Positions 7,741 through 16,329 of a stretch of 64,000 nt of DNA are shown here, one piece after another. The stretch comes from Caldithrix abyssi DSM 13497 (lineage in GTDB: Bacteria > Electryoneota > AABM5-125-24 > Hatepunaeales > Hatepunaeaceae). The translations under genes were made by a program, and so were the position numbers. The notes under the pieces are model-generated. The model made no database searches. It saw only the letters and a program-made list of their open reading frames with translations, and was not told where the DNA came from. The stretch is taken from NCBI GenBank assembly GCA_945865405.1, contig CAMBDS010000001.1:124001-188000 (forward strand), given 5' to 3'. The first letter of the stretch is position 1. The number at the start of each line of letters is the position of its first letter.

Positions 7741-10083
7741 ATGAAACCCAATGATTTTCCAATGAAACGAGCACCATTAGTCGCGCTACTATTCGCTTTG
7801 GGCTCAAGTGACGCCCGGGCGCTGGTTTACAGCACCTTCCTGGGCGGGAGCTCCGGCGAGCCATCCTACGCTCTCTGCGTGGACGGCTCCAATGGCATTG
7901 CGGTAACAGGAAGCACTTCCAGCGATAACTTCCCGACCACTCAAGGCGTTATCGACCGCGGCCTTGGCGGCAGGTCCGATATTTTTATCAGTAGGTTTTC
8001 CCCCGACGGCACCCGGCTCCTGTTCAGCACCCATCTCGGTGGCGACGAACGGGAAGTAGCCTATGATATTGGACTTGAAGCGGATGCTGGATTCGCCATA
8101 GTTGGGTATTCATTAAGCGATAACTTTCCAACGACCAACGGTGCTTATGATCGACAATTTAACGACGGAGAAACGGCAAGTCGTGATATCGTCGTAGCCA
8201 AGATCAATCTGGAAGGCAATCGCCTTCGCTTCAGCACCTACGTCGGAGGATCGGAGACCGAAACTGGTCAGGCGTTAGCTGTGACCGAAGCAGGGAACGT
8301 TGTCTTTTCCGGCAATACGTACAGCACCGATTTTCCGACTACCGAAGGAGTTGTTGCGCCGAACCACCATGGTGGCAATGACAGAATCGATCTTTTTGTG
8401 GCTTCGCTTAACGCGGATGGATCGGAGCTTGTCTATGCCACATATCTTGGCGGCAGTGAACAAGAGGAAGCGTGCGAGGTGATCCTGCATGGTGAGAACG
8501 TGGTTGTTATCGGATCGACAAACAGTCAGGATTTTCAGACCACCGAAGGCACACTCGATGGATCACCAAGCTACGATACGTTCATCACCTGTCTGAACAG
8601 CGACGCCAGCGAACTGGTGTTCGGCACCTACGTCGGCGGAGGGAATAACGGCGATTATGGCAATGCCGGTTGCATCGATGTCGAAGGGAATTTCGTCGTT
8701 TCGGGAAGGACGGAGTGTGACGATTTTCCGGTCTCCGAAGGCGTATTCGACAACCGCTATAACGGCGATTACGACATGTTCGTCGCTAAAATCAACGAAG
8801 ACGGAACGGAACGCCTCTACGCAACTTACCTCGGTGGCTCAACCGTCGATATGAGCTTTGGAATCTGCCGGGATTCCGAGTCGGGCGTGGTCATTGCCGG
8901 TGTTTCAGCGAGTAACAACTACCCGGTGACGGATGGGTCGTACGATGATTCATTCGGCGGAGTTACCGATATTGTCGTGACAAGGCTTTCGCACGACGGC
9001 GATGAATTGTTGTACAGTACTTTCGTTGGCGGCGAATACGAAGATCGGATCGAAGACATCCTGCCATATAAGGACAATATCGTTGCAATGACAGGCTATA
9101 CGTATGGCGACGATTTTCCGACGACTGACAATGCGTATGATCGGCAGTTCAATGGGGCTAACGACGCGGTAGTCATCAAAGTCGATGTTACGCCAGTTGA
9201 GTTTGTCGAGTTGCAATGGATCGACGTGCCGCCGGATACGTTCGACGTCTATGAGACCGATTACATCGAATTCAACGTTCGGGGTATTGGGCCGGAGGGT
9301 CGTGAGTTGAGGATTATCTATATGCGCAACGGGTTGCCGAATGAAGCGATCTTTATCGACCAAGGTGACGGGAGCGGGACGTTTGAATGGCAGACGGACT
9401 ATGAGGATGCTGGCTTTTACGCGCCTATTTTCAGGTTGACTGACGGACGGACTTCGGTCGATCTGCGTGTTTTCATTATCGTTCGTAATGTCAACCGTCC
9501 GCCGGAGTTCTTTCATCTGGCTGACAGCCTTTGGGTTAATGAAGGCGAGCTCCTCGAATCGGTAGTAACGGCTACTGATCCAGACGGAGATTTGGTTGAG
9601 TTGGTATTCGATCCACAACTCCCGGCAGGATGGACGTTTACGGATCACGGTGATGGGAGCGGTTTGTTTTCGTGGCAGCCTGACTTTGACGAAGCGGGGG
9701 AATATACTGCGAATGTTTATGCTTCGGACGGTCAGGTCGGGGTTGACACGACGATGATCATAACGGTCAAAGACGTGATTTTGAGTGCTCCTGGTGAGTC
9801 CGCCATGCCGACGGAATATTTCCTTGCTGACGCGTTCCCCAACCCGTTCAACTCAAGCACGACGATACGGTTCGGGTTGCCGGTGGCGGGGGAGGTGAGT
9901 TTAAGCGTCTATTACTTGTCGGGCAAGAAGGTGGCGGATTTAGTCGGGCTCGGCGGCCCGACCTACGCGGCGGGGTGGCATGAGGTTGTCTGGGAGGCGG
10001 GAAATGTTCCGGCGGGGGTTTATCTTATTGAGATGCAAACTGCTGGCGGAAAGCTCTCAAAACGAGTAGCATTGATTAAGTAA
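7741..10083 (+). CDS. Second SBBP-repeat protein with T9SS sorting domain
   Basis: This is a shorter paralogue of the preceding gene. It lacks the DUF7948-like N-terminal domain and goes from a signal peptide (LVALLFALGSSDARA) straight into SBBP blades (YSTFLGGSSGE...) up to about residue 480. Two cadherin/Ig-like segments follow (FDVYETDYIEFNVRGI and LWVNEGELLESVVTATDPDGD), then the sorting domain FPNPFNSSTTIRFG. MKRAPL at 7762 is an alternative start that gives a cleaner signal peptide. Short blocks of the C-terminal coding DNA are identical to the upstream paralogue, while the blades have diverged and have a different base composition. It was probably secreted by the same system; function is unknown. 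Confidence 0.85.
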   Translation: MKPNDFPMKRAPLVALLFALGSSDARALVYSTFLGGSSGEPSYALCVDGSNGIAVTGSTSSDNFPTTQGVIDRGLGGRSDIFISRFSPDGTRLLFSTHLGGDEREVAYDIGLEADAGFAIVGYSLSDNFPTTNGAYDRQFNDGETASRDIVVAKINLEGNRLRFSTYVGGSETETGQALAVTEAGNVVFSGNTYSTDFPTTEGVVAPNHHGGNDRIDLFVASLNADGSELVYATYLGGSEQEEACEVILHGENVVVIGSTNSQDFQTTEGTLDGSPSYDTFITCLNSDASELVFGTYVGGGNNGDYGNAGCIDVEGNFVVSGRTECDDFPVSEGVFDNRYNGDYDMFVAKINEDGTERLYATYLGGSTVDMSFGICRDSESGVVIAGVSASNNYPVTDGSYDDSFGGVTDIVVTRLSHDGDELLYSTFVGGEYEDRIEDILPYKDNIVAMTGYTYGDDFPTTDNAYDRQFNGANDAVVIKVDVTPVEFVELQWIDVPPDTFDVYETDYIEFNVRGIGPEGRELRIIYMRNGLPNEAIFIDQGDGSGTFEWQTDYEDAGFYAPIFRLTDGRTSVDLRVFIIVRNVNRPPEFFHLADSLWVNEGELLESVVTATDPDGDLVELVFDPQLPAGWTFTDHGDGSGLFSWQPDFDEAGEYTANVYASDGQVGVDTTMIITVKDVILSAPGESAMPTEYFLADAFPNPFNSSTTIRFGLPVAGEVSLSVYYLSGKKVADLVGLGGPTYAAGWHEVVWEAGNVPAGVYLIEMQTAGGKLSKRVALIK

Positions 10084-10097
10084 GGAAAGATGGGCCA

Positions 10098-10158
10098 GGC
10101 GGACGCCCTCGTCCGCCAACCAGCAGCAGTTCGAAGAAGCGGACGAGGGCGTCCGCTT
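10098..10158. repeat. Two palindromes between convergent genes
   Basis: GGCGGACG arms at 10098-10117 and AAGCGGACG arms at 10137-10158 surround CCCT and AGGG loops respectively, so the two copies face opposite ways. They fill the gap between the second SBBP gene and the converging transglutaminase gene. Confidence 0.8.
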
Positions 10159-10204
10159 GGACGGTCTCCGCTTAGTCCGTTGGCTCGCTCACTATTCTTA
10201 ATTA

Positions 10205-12823
10205 CTAATTTTTAATTTTCAATTCTGAACTCACTTCCCCCTTCACTTCCACCCATTTCAGCGTCGCCCCTACGCTGCCGTCGCCACGCCGTCGCCCCGA
10301 CGAAATCAGGTACCAGCCGACGGGTAACTCCTGAGGGCAGCTTATTTTCTCGAACGGTTCGTGCCAGCCGAAGTCCATCACATCGGTTTGGTTGCCCATC
10401 CATTTGGCGACCGCCCAGTCTTTCATGTAGAGAGGGGGCTGGTGGCTGGTGGCTGGTGACTGGTCGGAGATGGTCAGCAAGAGTTTGCCCTTTTCCTCTT
10501 TCCTCTTTCCTTTTTCCTCTATCTTTGTTTCCAAAACATTAACACTGACCCATTCTTTCCCCTCCTCCCAACGCTCAACCTGACCACTGACCGGATTGCG
10601 GCGAGCGGGGATGCCCCTGACCCGGCAAAGCCCGATGTAAAGGCGTTCGATGTCGCTTTCGGTGCCTCGGCGAAGCTCAAGACATTGCGCCGGCGTCAGC
10701 GGGGGGCCGAGGCGGTCGGGGGTGGGTTCGAGGGCGATGTTGGCGCGAAGCCATGCAAGAAGCTTTTTCTCGGATGCTATCAGGTCTGCATGACTGGGAT
10801 TTTTTATTTCATATGGGATATGGTATTGACTTCTTTCGTCATACTTAACGCGACTTTCATAATGCCAAATCGAGTAAATCTCCAAATGCTGACCGACAAA
10901 AAATTCAAATAGTTTGACTCTCCATGCTTGCGAGGGTTCGCCATCGATGCGAGGTGAGTTAAGGTATTTTGTCACAATGACGCTATCATCAACGGGGTTA
11001 TTGTAGTAGCCCACTTGCGGACTAAACTGCCAATCATAAGAAAAATCTCTAAAGTCTTTGTCGGATAGAGATTGAAACAGATTCATCCATGTACCAAATT
11101 TCTGTGGTGCTTTGAAGTGGTGTTGTGCTTTATACTGAGGATCGCTTGAGGGGGGAAATGAGGATGTAAGAGCTTTGTACACTTCTCCCCAATTTCCTCT
11201 TGCCTTCCTGAAATATTCCGCATATTCAGGCAAAGCACCCCATCCCGCAGTATCATAACCCCAAACATTCGCTTCCCTCATGCTGTCCTCCCACGCCAAT
11301 CGAGCGCCGAAGAGGGAGTCGGCGAGGGTTTTGGAGAGAGCAACCCCCCCTACCCCCCCTTCAATAGAAAGGGGGGATTGCAACGGGGGTGTCGTGATTC
11401 CTCGCGCAATCCCTTCGGCGGAGATGACTTCGGGGGCCTTGGCTATTGGTGCGACGGGAGGCGTGTAGTCCAGTTCTGTTGGCCATTTGGCGGGATTTTG
11501 CGAGTCGAGCCGAAGCGTCACCAGAGTGTCGGCAGCCTTCACATGCGCGAAAGCCATCGGGGGTACTGACTTTGGGGTCAGGAAGCTGGCGATTTTGGTA
11601 CGGACGCGTTTGGGGACGCCGGTGAACCAGAAAAGGGCGTCGTCTTCGATGGGATCAGTCTTTACACCCCCCCCTACCCCCCCCGCAAGCGAGGTGGAGG
11701 TCGAAACCCCACCCGCAGTGACAAACCAGTCGCCGATGCCGCAGACGATCCTCGCAACGCCTTTAGAGTCGGTCATAACCGATGTTGCCGGCATCAGCGT
11801 CCCGTAGTTCCAAAGGCTGAAGACAACCTTGATGTTTTTGGCGGGCCTGTTGTTTTTGTAAACGACTTTGACCACAAGTTCTTTTGTAGGGCCATAGACG
11901 GCGGTTGAGTTTATCAGCGTCGAGCGGCCAAAACGACGCAGAACTGGCTCGGACTCAACACCCCCCCCTACCCCCCCCGCAAGCGGTGGGGAATCAGAAG
12001 TAATTGCCTCGTTTGAAGGTGGAGGATTATAGTCTCCATAAGCGGTTGAAACTACCAGCATTGCTCGTTTGGCGGCGTCGGTGAACCAGGCTTGATTTAA
12101 TTCTTGAGCTGGTTCGCATGCCCCCAGATAATACCACCCATCTCCCCCCCACGCCTCCACCCACGCATGATTGTCGTCCGAATGCGCCCAGTAAGGAGTG
12201 TAGCATTGCCTTGCCGGAATACCGACTGACCTGAGGGCGCAGATCGTCAAGATCATCTCCTCTTCACAACGCCCGAATCCCGAGCGGATCGTTGTCAGCG
12301 GGTCTTGATCCCGGCCATCGGTAGGCTTGTAGGTCGCTTTCTCGTGGCACCAATGATTGATTTCGAGGATGGATTCCTTCAGAGTTAACCCCGCAATTCG
12401 AGAGGTGATCTCGTCTTTGAATTGCCTCCGCCAGTGGACGAACGGCTCCTGGGAGACCCGATGAGGCAGGATGAAGTGGAAGTAATGCTCTTGCGTCAAC
12501 GTGGCTGACCAGGGGGCTTTGGCGACAGCGTCCGAGGCAAGCTCGATGTTCTCGAAGAGGTCTTCCTTCGTCATCACGGCAAGGTCAGCGAGTGGCAGGT
12601 TGGCGAGCAGCCAGCGATAGTCAACCCAGTCGCAGAGCGGGAAGCCTTCGGTTAGCAGCGAGTCGTATTTGGCGCGATTGTCGAGCGGGTCGAAGAGGTC
12701 CTCGGCACGGACTCCGGCGCGGATGCGGTTATCGGCAAGAAGCGAGTCGATGGTGTTGGCGAAGAGGAATTGCGGGATCAGCAGGAGAAGAAGGATCGGG
12801 AACATGATAGGCCCTGTTAACAC
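10205..12823 (-). CDS. Exported transglutaminase-like protein with repeat-derived insertions
   Basis: A signal peptide (FPILLLLLIPQFLFA) precedes a transglutaminase-core domain. It has catalytic Cys185 in FGRCEEEMILTICALRSVGIPARQCY and His218 in DDNHAWVEAW; the third position reads LGACEP rather than a clear Asp. A beta-sandwich-like middle follows, and a second transglutaminase-like fold (GTESDIERLYIGLCRVRGIPAR) lacks the cysteine. Peptides such as PLAGGVGGGV (twice) and PLSIEGGVGGVAL are encoded by C-rich repeats, and a Lys/Glu-rich stretch followed by SDQSPATSHQ also looks repeat-derived; all stay in frame. The final residues (ELKIKN) fall in A+T-rich repeat DNA. It may cross-link or cleave peptides outside the cytoplasm. 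Confidence 0.75.
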   Translation of the reverse strand: MLTGPIMFPILLLLLIPQFLFANTIDSLLADNRIRAGVRAEDLFDPLDNRAKYDSLLTEGFPLCDWVDYRWLLANLPLADLAVMTKEDLFENIELASDAVAKAPWSATLTQEHYFHFILPHRVSQEPFVHWRRQFKDEITSRIAGLTLKESILEINHWCHEKATYKPTDGRDQDPLTTIRSGFGRCEEEMILTICALRSVGIPARQCYTPYWAHSDDNHAWVEAWGGDGWYYLGACEPAQELNQAWFTDAAKRAMLVVSTAYGDYNPPPSNEAITSDSPPLAGGVGGGVESEPVLRRFGRSTLINSTAVYGPTKELVVKVVYKNNRPAKNIKVVFSLWNYGTLMPATSVMTDSKGVARIVCGIGDWFVTAGGVSTSTSLAGGVGGGVKTDPIEDDALFWFTGVPKRVRTKIASFLTPKSVPPMAFAHVKAADTLVTLRLDSQNPAKWPTELDYTPPVAPIAKAPEVISAEGIARGITTPPLQSPLSIEGGVGGVALSKTLADSLFGARLAWEDSMREANVWGYDTAGWGALPEYAEYFRKARGNWGEVYKALTSSFPPSSDPQYKAQHHFKAPQKFGTWMNLFQSLSDKDFRDFSYDWQFSPQVGYYNNPVDDSVIVTKYLNSPRIDGEPSQAWRVKLFEFFVGQHLEIYSIWHYESRVKYDERSQYHIPYEIKNPSHADLIASEKKLLAWLRANIALEPTPDRLGPPLTPAQCLELRRGTESDIERLYIGLCRVRGIPARRNPVSGQVERWEEGKEWVSVNVLETKIEEKGKRKEEKGKLLLTISDQSPATSHQPPLYMKDWAVAKWMGNQTDVMDFGWHEPFEKISCPQELPVGWYLISSGRRRGDGSVGATLKWVEVKGEVSSELKIKN
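11341..11389. repeat. C-rich repeat inside the transglutaminase gene, copy 1
   Basis: CCCCCCCTACCCCCCC runs into an AAAGGGGGGATTG arm, forming a potential hairpin within coding DNA. It is translated on the minus strand as part of SPLSIEGGVGGVALS. Confidence 0.7.
11664..11698. repeat. C-rich repeat inside the transglutaminase gene, copy 2
   Basis: The CCCCCCCCTACCCCCCCCGC element followed by AAGCGAGGTGG encodes SLAGGVGGGVK on the minus strand. Copy 3 is nearly the same. Confidence 0.75.
11960..11991. repeat. C-rich repeat inside the transglutaminase gene, copy 3
   Basis: It shares the CCCCCCCCTACCCCCCCCGC core with copy 2 and encodes PPLAGGVGGGVES in the same reading frame relative to the repeat. 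Confidence 0.75.
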
Positions 12824-12859
12824 GAAGGGACGAAGAGACGAAAAATTGGATTGTAGTTT

Positions 12860-12889
12860 CCGCAGGCAGACGAGGGCGTCTGCCTGCGG
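12860..12889. repeat. Long GACGAGGGCGTC-family palindrome
   Basis: A 13-bp perfect stem (arms CCGCAGGCAGACG) closes an AGGG loop. It is the longest stem of the family in the window. It lies between ackA and the transglutaminase gene; the rest of that gap (12890-12954) holds further GC-rich repeat fragments such as CGCCGGGACGACGGCGTT. Confidence 0.85.
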
Positions 12890-12954
12890 AGCGGAAGCGG
12901 ACAGAGCCAGCGAGACGCTGGCGGTACGTGCCGCCGGGACGACGGCGTTACGAG

Positions 12955-14148
12955 TTAGCCGACGAGCAGAAGGGTATCGCGAGCGATGACAAGCTCCTCA
13001 TTGGTCGGGATCACCATAATCCGGACGCGAGAACCGGTATCGACGAAACGTTCGTCTTTGGAAAGCACCTGATTCTTTGCAACGTCGAGAGACACCCCGA
13101 GAAATTCGAGACCCTCGGTGGACTTCTGACGGACGATGGCTGAATTTTCACCGATACCGCCGGTGAAAACGATGCCATCGAGGCCACCCATAGCCGCGGC
13201 ATAGGCTCCGATGTACTTTTTCACACGGTAGCAGAACATGTTGAGCGCCAACAGTGCCCGGTGGTGACCGCTTAATGCTTCTGCTTCGATTTCCCGCATA
13301 TCGTTGGATACGCCGGAGATGCCTTGCAGGCCAGAGTGTTTGTTGATGAGTGAGTTGGCTTCCGTGAGTCCGATCTCCTCGCGTCCCATCAGGTAAAGCA
13401 GAGCCGCAACGTCGAGATCGCCGGTGCGAGTCCCCATCAGCAAGCCTTCGACGGGGGTGAAGCCCATCGTGGTATCGACTGAGACGCCTCTGTTCACCGC
13501 AGCCGAGCTACAACCGTTGCCAAGGTGACAGGTGACAAGCTTCAGTTCGCCAATCGGCTTTCCCATAAGGTTTGCCGCTCTGTCGGCAACATAGCGGTGA
13601 GAGGTGCCGTGGAAGCCGTAGCGACGAACGGCGTACTTCTTGTAAAGGATGTACGGGAGGCCATACATATAGGCGTAATCGGGCATGTCGTGATGAAAAG
13701 CGGTGTCGAAGACGGCTACCTGAGGGACGCCTTTCATGGCGGCTTTGCAAGCCTGGATGCCTTTGATGTTAGCGGGGTTGTGGAGCGGGGCAAGCTCGAT
13801 GCAGTCGTGAAGCTGGCTCATGACTTCGGCATCGATGATAATTGAGCCGGAGAATTTTTCGCCTCCATGAACGACCCGGTGACCGACAGCCTTGATCTCC
13901 TGACGATCAGCGATGACTCCGTGGTTTGGCGAGAGAAGGATGGCGAGGATGTATTCGATTGCCGACTGGTGATCGGCGATTTCTCCGGCGAGTTTGACCT
14001 GATCGCCATCATGGCGTTGATGGATCAGAAGTGCTCCATTTGCGCCGATCCGTTCGACAACACCCCAAGCGAGGCATTTTTCGCCGTTCATTTCGAACAA
14101 TCGGTATTTGACCGACGACGACCCGCTGTTCAATACGAGAATAGTCAT
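12955..14148 (-). CDS. ackA: Acetate kinase
   Basis: This enzyme interconverts acetate plus ATP and acetyl phosphate plus ADP in the cytosol. The N-terminal phosphate-binding motif MTILVLNSGSSSVKY, the catalytic-region GHRVVHGGEKFS, the adenosine motif CHLGNGCSSAAV and the C-terminal VFTGGIGENS are all present and in order. At 397 residues it has the usual length for the ASKHA-fold acetate kinases. No phosphotransacetylase gene is next to it, although the two are commonly paired. It lies downstream of an ABC ATPase gene with only ten bases between, so the two may be cotranscribed. Confidence 0.95.
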   Translation of the reverse strand: MTILVLNSGSSSVKYRLFEMNGEKCLAWGVVERIGANGALLIHQRHDGDQVKLAGEIADHQSAIEYILAILLSPNHGVIADRQEIKAVGHRVVHGGEKFSGSIIIDAEVMSQLHDCIELAPLHNPANIKGIQACKAAMKGVPQVAVFDTAFHHDMPDYAYMYGLPYILYKKYAVRRYGFHGTSHRYVADRAANLMGKPIGELKLVTCHLGNGCSSAAVNRGVSVDTTMGFTPVEGLLMGTRTGDLDVAALLYLMGREEIGLTEANSLINKHSGLQGISGVSNDMREIEAEALSGHHRALLALNMFCYRVKKYIGAYAAAMGGLDGIVFTGGIGENSAIVRQKSTEGLEFLGVSLDVAKNQVLSKDERFVDTGSRVRIMVIPTNEELVIARDTLLLVG

Positions 14149-14158
14149 TGTAATTTTG

Positions 14159-14989
14159 CTAATTTTTTACTGATGTTGCTTCCAACCATTCCGTCAACCT
14201 CGCCCAGTCGATGTTGGGTTGAGTCGATTCGTTTTTGATTCTCCCGTGATCCATCGAGATGACCCGGTCGGTCTGCCTCCATGAATAGGCAGGGTCATGG
14301 CTGATGATCATGATGCCGATATTTTTCGTGCGGAGGCGATCAACCAACTGCATTATCATCGAAGTGCCTTCGACGTCGAGTCCAGCTTCCGGCTCATCGA
14401 AGATCAGGAACGGTGACTCGACTACGATAGTCGAAGCGATAGCTATACGCCGCTTCTCGCCGCCTGAGAGGGTCAACGGATCGCGCTCGATGAAGTTATC
14501 AGGGTCGAGCTGAACGTCGGCGAGAGCGCCCCTGACAGCCGTTGCTAAAGGCTCGCCTTTGACGCCTCGATTCGCGAGCGCGAAGCCGACTTCTTCTTCA
14601 ACCGTCGCGGCAAAAATCTGCCGTTCGGGCTGGGCATCGGTCCAGCCGACTGTTTCCAGCAGTTCGTTGGCGGTTAGAAGCCGCTCGGAGCCTCCACCGA
14701 CAAGATCAATTTGCCCCGAGATGGGGACTATCAGGCCCTTGATCAACTTTGCCAGCGTCGATTTGCCTGAGCCGGAGGGGCCGACAAGGACGACAAGCTC
14801 TCCCCTGCGCCATTCGAACGATATTTGATCGAGGGCGGAGGAGGAGTTGCCGGGGTAGGCGTATGTCAGGCCGGAAAGGCGAAGAGATTTCAGAGAAAAT
14901 TCTCCGCTGGCAGACGCCCACGTCTGCCAGCACAAAGTCATTGGCGTTCCGTCAGACGAGGGCGTCTGACGGCGGGAGTAAATTTGCAA
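14159..14989 (-). CDS. ECF-type ABC transporter ATP-binding protein (EcfA-like)
   Basis: All ATPase motifs are intact: Walker A GPSGSGKST, the Q-loop region typical of energy-coupling-factor ATPases (DAQPERQIFAATVEEEVGFAL), signature LSGGEKRRIAIAS, Walker B FLIFDEPEAGLD and the H-loop IISHD. EcfA proteins drive vitamin or metal uptake together with EcfT and a substrate-binding S component; neither partner is in this window. The first 32 residues of the ORF are translated from two palindromic repeats (14906-14972), so the true protein begins near LKSLRLSGLTYAYPG at about 14893, probably from a non-ATG codon. A related but degenerate ATPase lies at 16330-16989. Confidence 0.85.
   Translation of the reverse strand: MQIYSRRQTPSSDGTPMTLCWQTWASASGEFSLKSLRLSGLTYAYPGNSSSALDQISFEWRRGELVVLVGPSGSGKSTLAKLIKGLIVPISGQIDLVGGGSERLLTANELLETVGWTDAQPERQIFAATVEEEVGFALANRGVKGEPLATAVRGALADVQLDPDNFIERDPLTLSGGEKRRIAIASTIVVESPFLIFDEPEAGLDVEGTSMIMQLVDRLRTKNIGIMIISHDPAYSWRQTDRVISMDHGRIKNESTQPNIDWARLTEWLEATSVKN
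14906..14972. repeat. Two palindromes overlapping the apparent 5' end of the ATPase ORF
   Basis: GCTGGCAGACG arms with a CCCA loop (14906-14931) and CCGTCAGACG arms with an AGGG loop (14949-14972) lie 17 bases apart. Both are GACGAGGGCGTC-family members and both are open in the ATPase frame. Confidence 0.9.
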
Positions 14990-15016
14990 GACAACCTGAC
15001 ACTCGAATCGTGTCAG

Positions 15017-16273
15017 TTACAAACTGCGGTTAAACGGTCCCCAGATACGTGCAGAGCCGTCACCGGAGGCGCTGACGACATAGCTGCTGGCGGCGTTCCA
15101 CGCGACGGAATAGACCGAGTATGTGTGGCCATGAAGGACGCGGGTTTGCTGACCGGTTGCGACATCCCAAAGCAGAATCTTCCAGTCGGTTGTGCCGGCT
15201 GCCAACATGGTGCCGTCGGGGCTCATGGCAAAGCACGATCCGCCAAAATTATCCATTACTCGTACAACTGTCGAGTCGGACATCCGAATCATCAACGATC
15301 CGACAATTGCAAATTGGGCATCGGGCGTGATAGCGTTGAGTCTGCCTTCCAAGACAGGAATCCGTGGATTTATGTCGGTTGAATCGACATAGCGATTCAT
15401 GGTTTGAACCGCACGTAAAGTATCAGCTACTCCGTTCAGGTCGTACTTTCTGATTGGTGCTCCACCGGTGATAAGCCAGCGGCCGTCTGAGCTGAAGAAT
15501 AGCTCGGTGTCGGTGCGGGCAAGGACATGGAGCGGGTTGTAAGTTGTTGGGTCGAACAGTGTGACGGTTGTATCGACGACTGCCAACAGGAACCTTCCGT
15601 CGGGGGAATACTGCGGGCGTGTGCCGACAAACGAGTAGTTATACTGTCCGGCGTTGACATCCCAAACCACAACCTGAATATCGTCGGTGGTAACGAGGCG
15701 GCCTCCACCGGGGGAGAATTGTGAGCGGGTGACTGCTCGCTCGTGATAGAGGAATGTCCTGATCTCGGACTCGGTCGCCCAATCCCACAGCCTCACCTTG
15801 TAGTCACCTGAGCCTGTGGCGACCTTGCTTCCATCAGGGTTGAAGGCTGCACAGCGCATTGTGCCTTCCTCCAGTTCAAGCCTCGCTAGCATCGACCCGC
15901 CCTCCAGCTCGAACTTGTTGGAGAATCCTGAGTTGCCATCCGAGCTGTAGGCTCGAATTTTGTAGAAGTACTTAAGGGCGGAGTTTTTGCCTTCCAGATA
16001 GGCATTCTCAGAATTGGCGGGGGAGGTGCCGATGTTGATGAAATTGCTATCGATAGCAACAGCTTCGAAAATCTCAAAACCATCCTCACCGAGGGCGTTA
16101 TCCTGCCAATCGAGTCGGATCTGCGTAGCTGTAACAAATCTCGCGGTCAACCTTGTGGGGGGAGTGGGGCCCTGGTTGCCCTGTGCTCTGGTTGGGGGAT
16201 CATCGCTGCAACCGAGCGTCAGCAAGGCGTAGAATCCTAATCCGGTCAATGTCAAGCCAATGTTTCTGTTCAT
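15017..16273 (-). CDS. WD40-repeat lipoprotein with fibronectin III domain
   Basis: From ATG 16273 the product starts MNRNIGLTLTGLGFYALLTLGC, a lipoprotein signal with the lipobox LTLGC. A fibronectin type III domain follows (TARFVTATQIRLDWQDNALGEDGFEIFEA to GFSNKFEL). At least six WD40 blades come next, for example RCAAFNPDGSKVATGSGDYKVRLWDW and the last one VYSVAWNAASSYVVSASGDGSARIWG. It is probably a periplasmic or surface-anchored scaffold. A second in-frame ATG at 16300 has its own AAGGAA site, because the ribosome-binding region is duplicated. It sits between two ECF-type ATPase genes on the same strand, an unusual partner. The ORF track start at 16390 lies inside the ATPase gene. Confidence 0.85.
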   Translation of the reverse strand: MNRNIGLTLTGLGFYALLTLGCSDDPPTRAQGNQGPTPPTRLTARFVTATQIRLDWQDNALGEDGFEIFEAVAIDSNFINIGTSPANSENAYLEGKNSALKYFYKIRAYSSDGNSGFSNKFELEGGSMLARLELEEGTMRCAAFNPDGSKVATGSGDYKVRLWDWATESEIRTFLYHERAVTRSQFSPGGGRLVTTDDIQVVVWDVNAGQYNYSFVGTRPQYSPDGRFLLAVVDTTVTLFDPTTYNPLHVLARTDTELFFSSDGRWLITGGAPIRKYDLNGVADTLRAVQTMNRYVDSTDINPRIPVLEGRLNAITPDAQFAIVGSLMIRMSDSTVVRVMDNFGGSCFAMSPDGTMLAAGTTDWKILLWDVATGQQTRVLHGHTYSVYSVAWNAASSYVVSASGDGSARIWGPFNRSL

Positions 16274-16329
16274 TGCTATGTTCCTTTCTGCTCTGTTCAT
16301 GATTAATGTTCCTTTGTTAAACGAAATTA

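Noticed and set aside
7708-10158. Palindromes after the SBBP genes as intrinsic terminators
   Set aside because: They lack a downstream T-run and the same elements occur inside genes and upstream of starts, so they are dispersed repeats.
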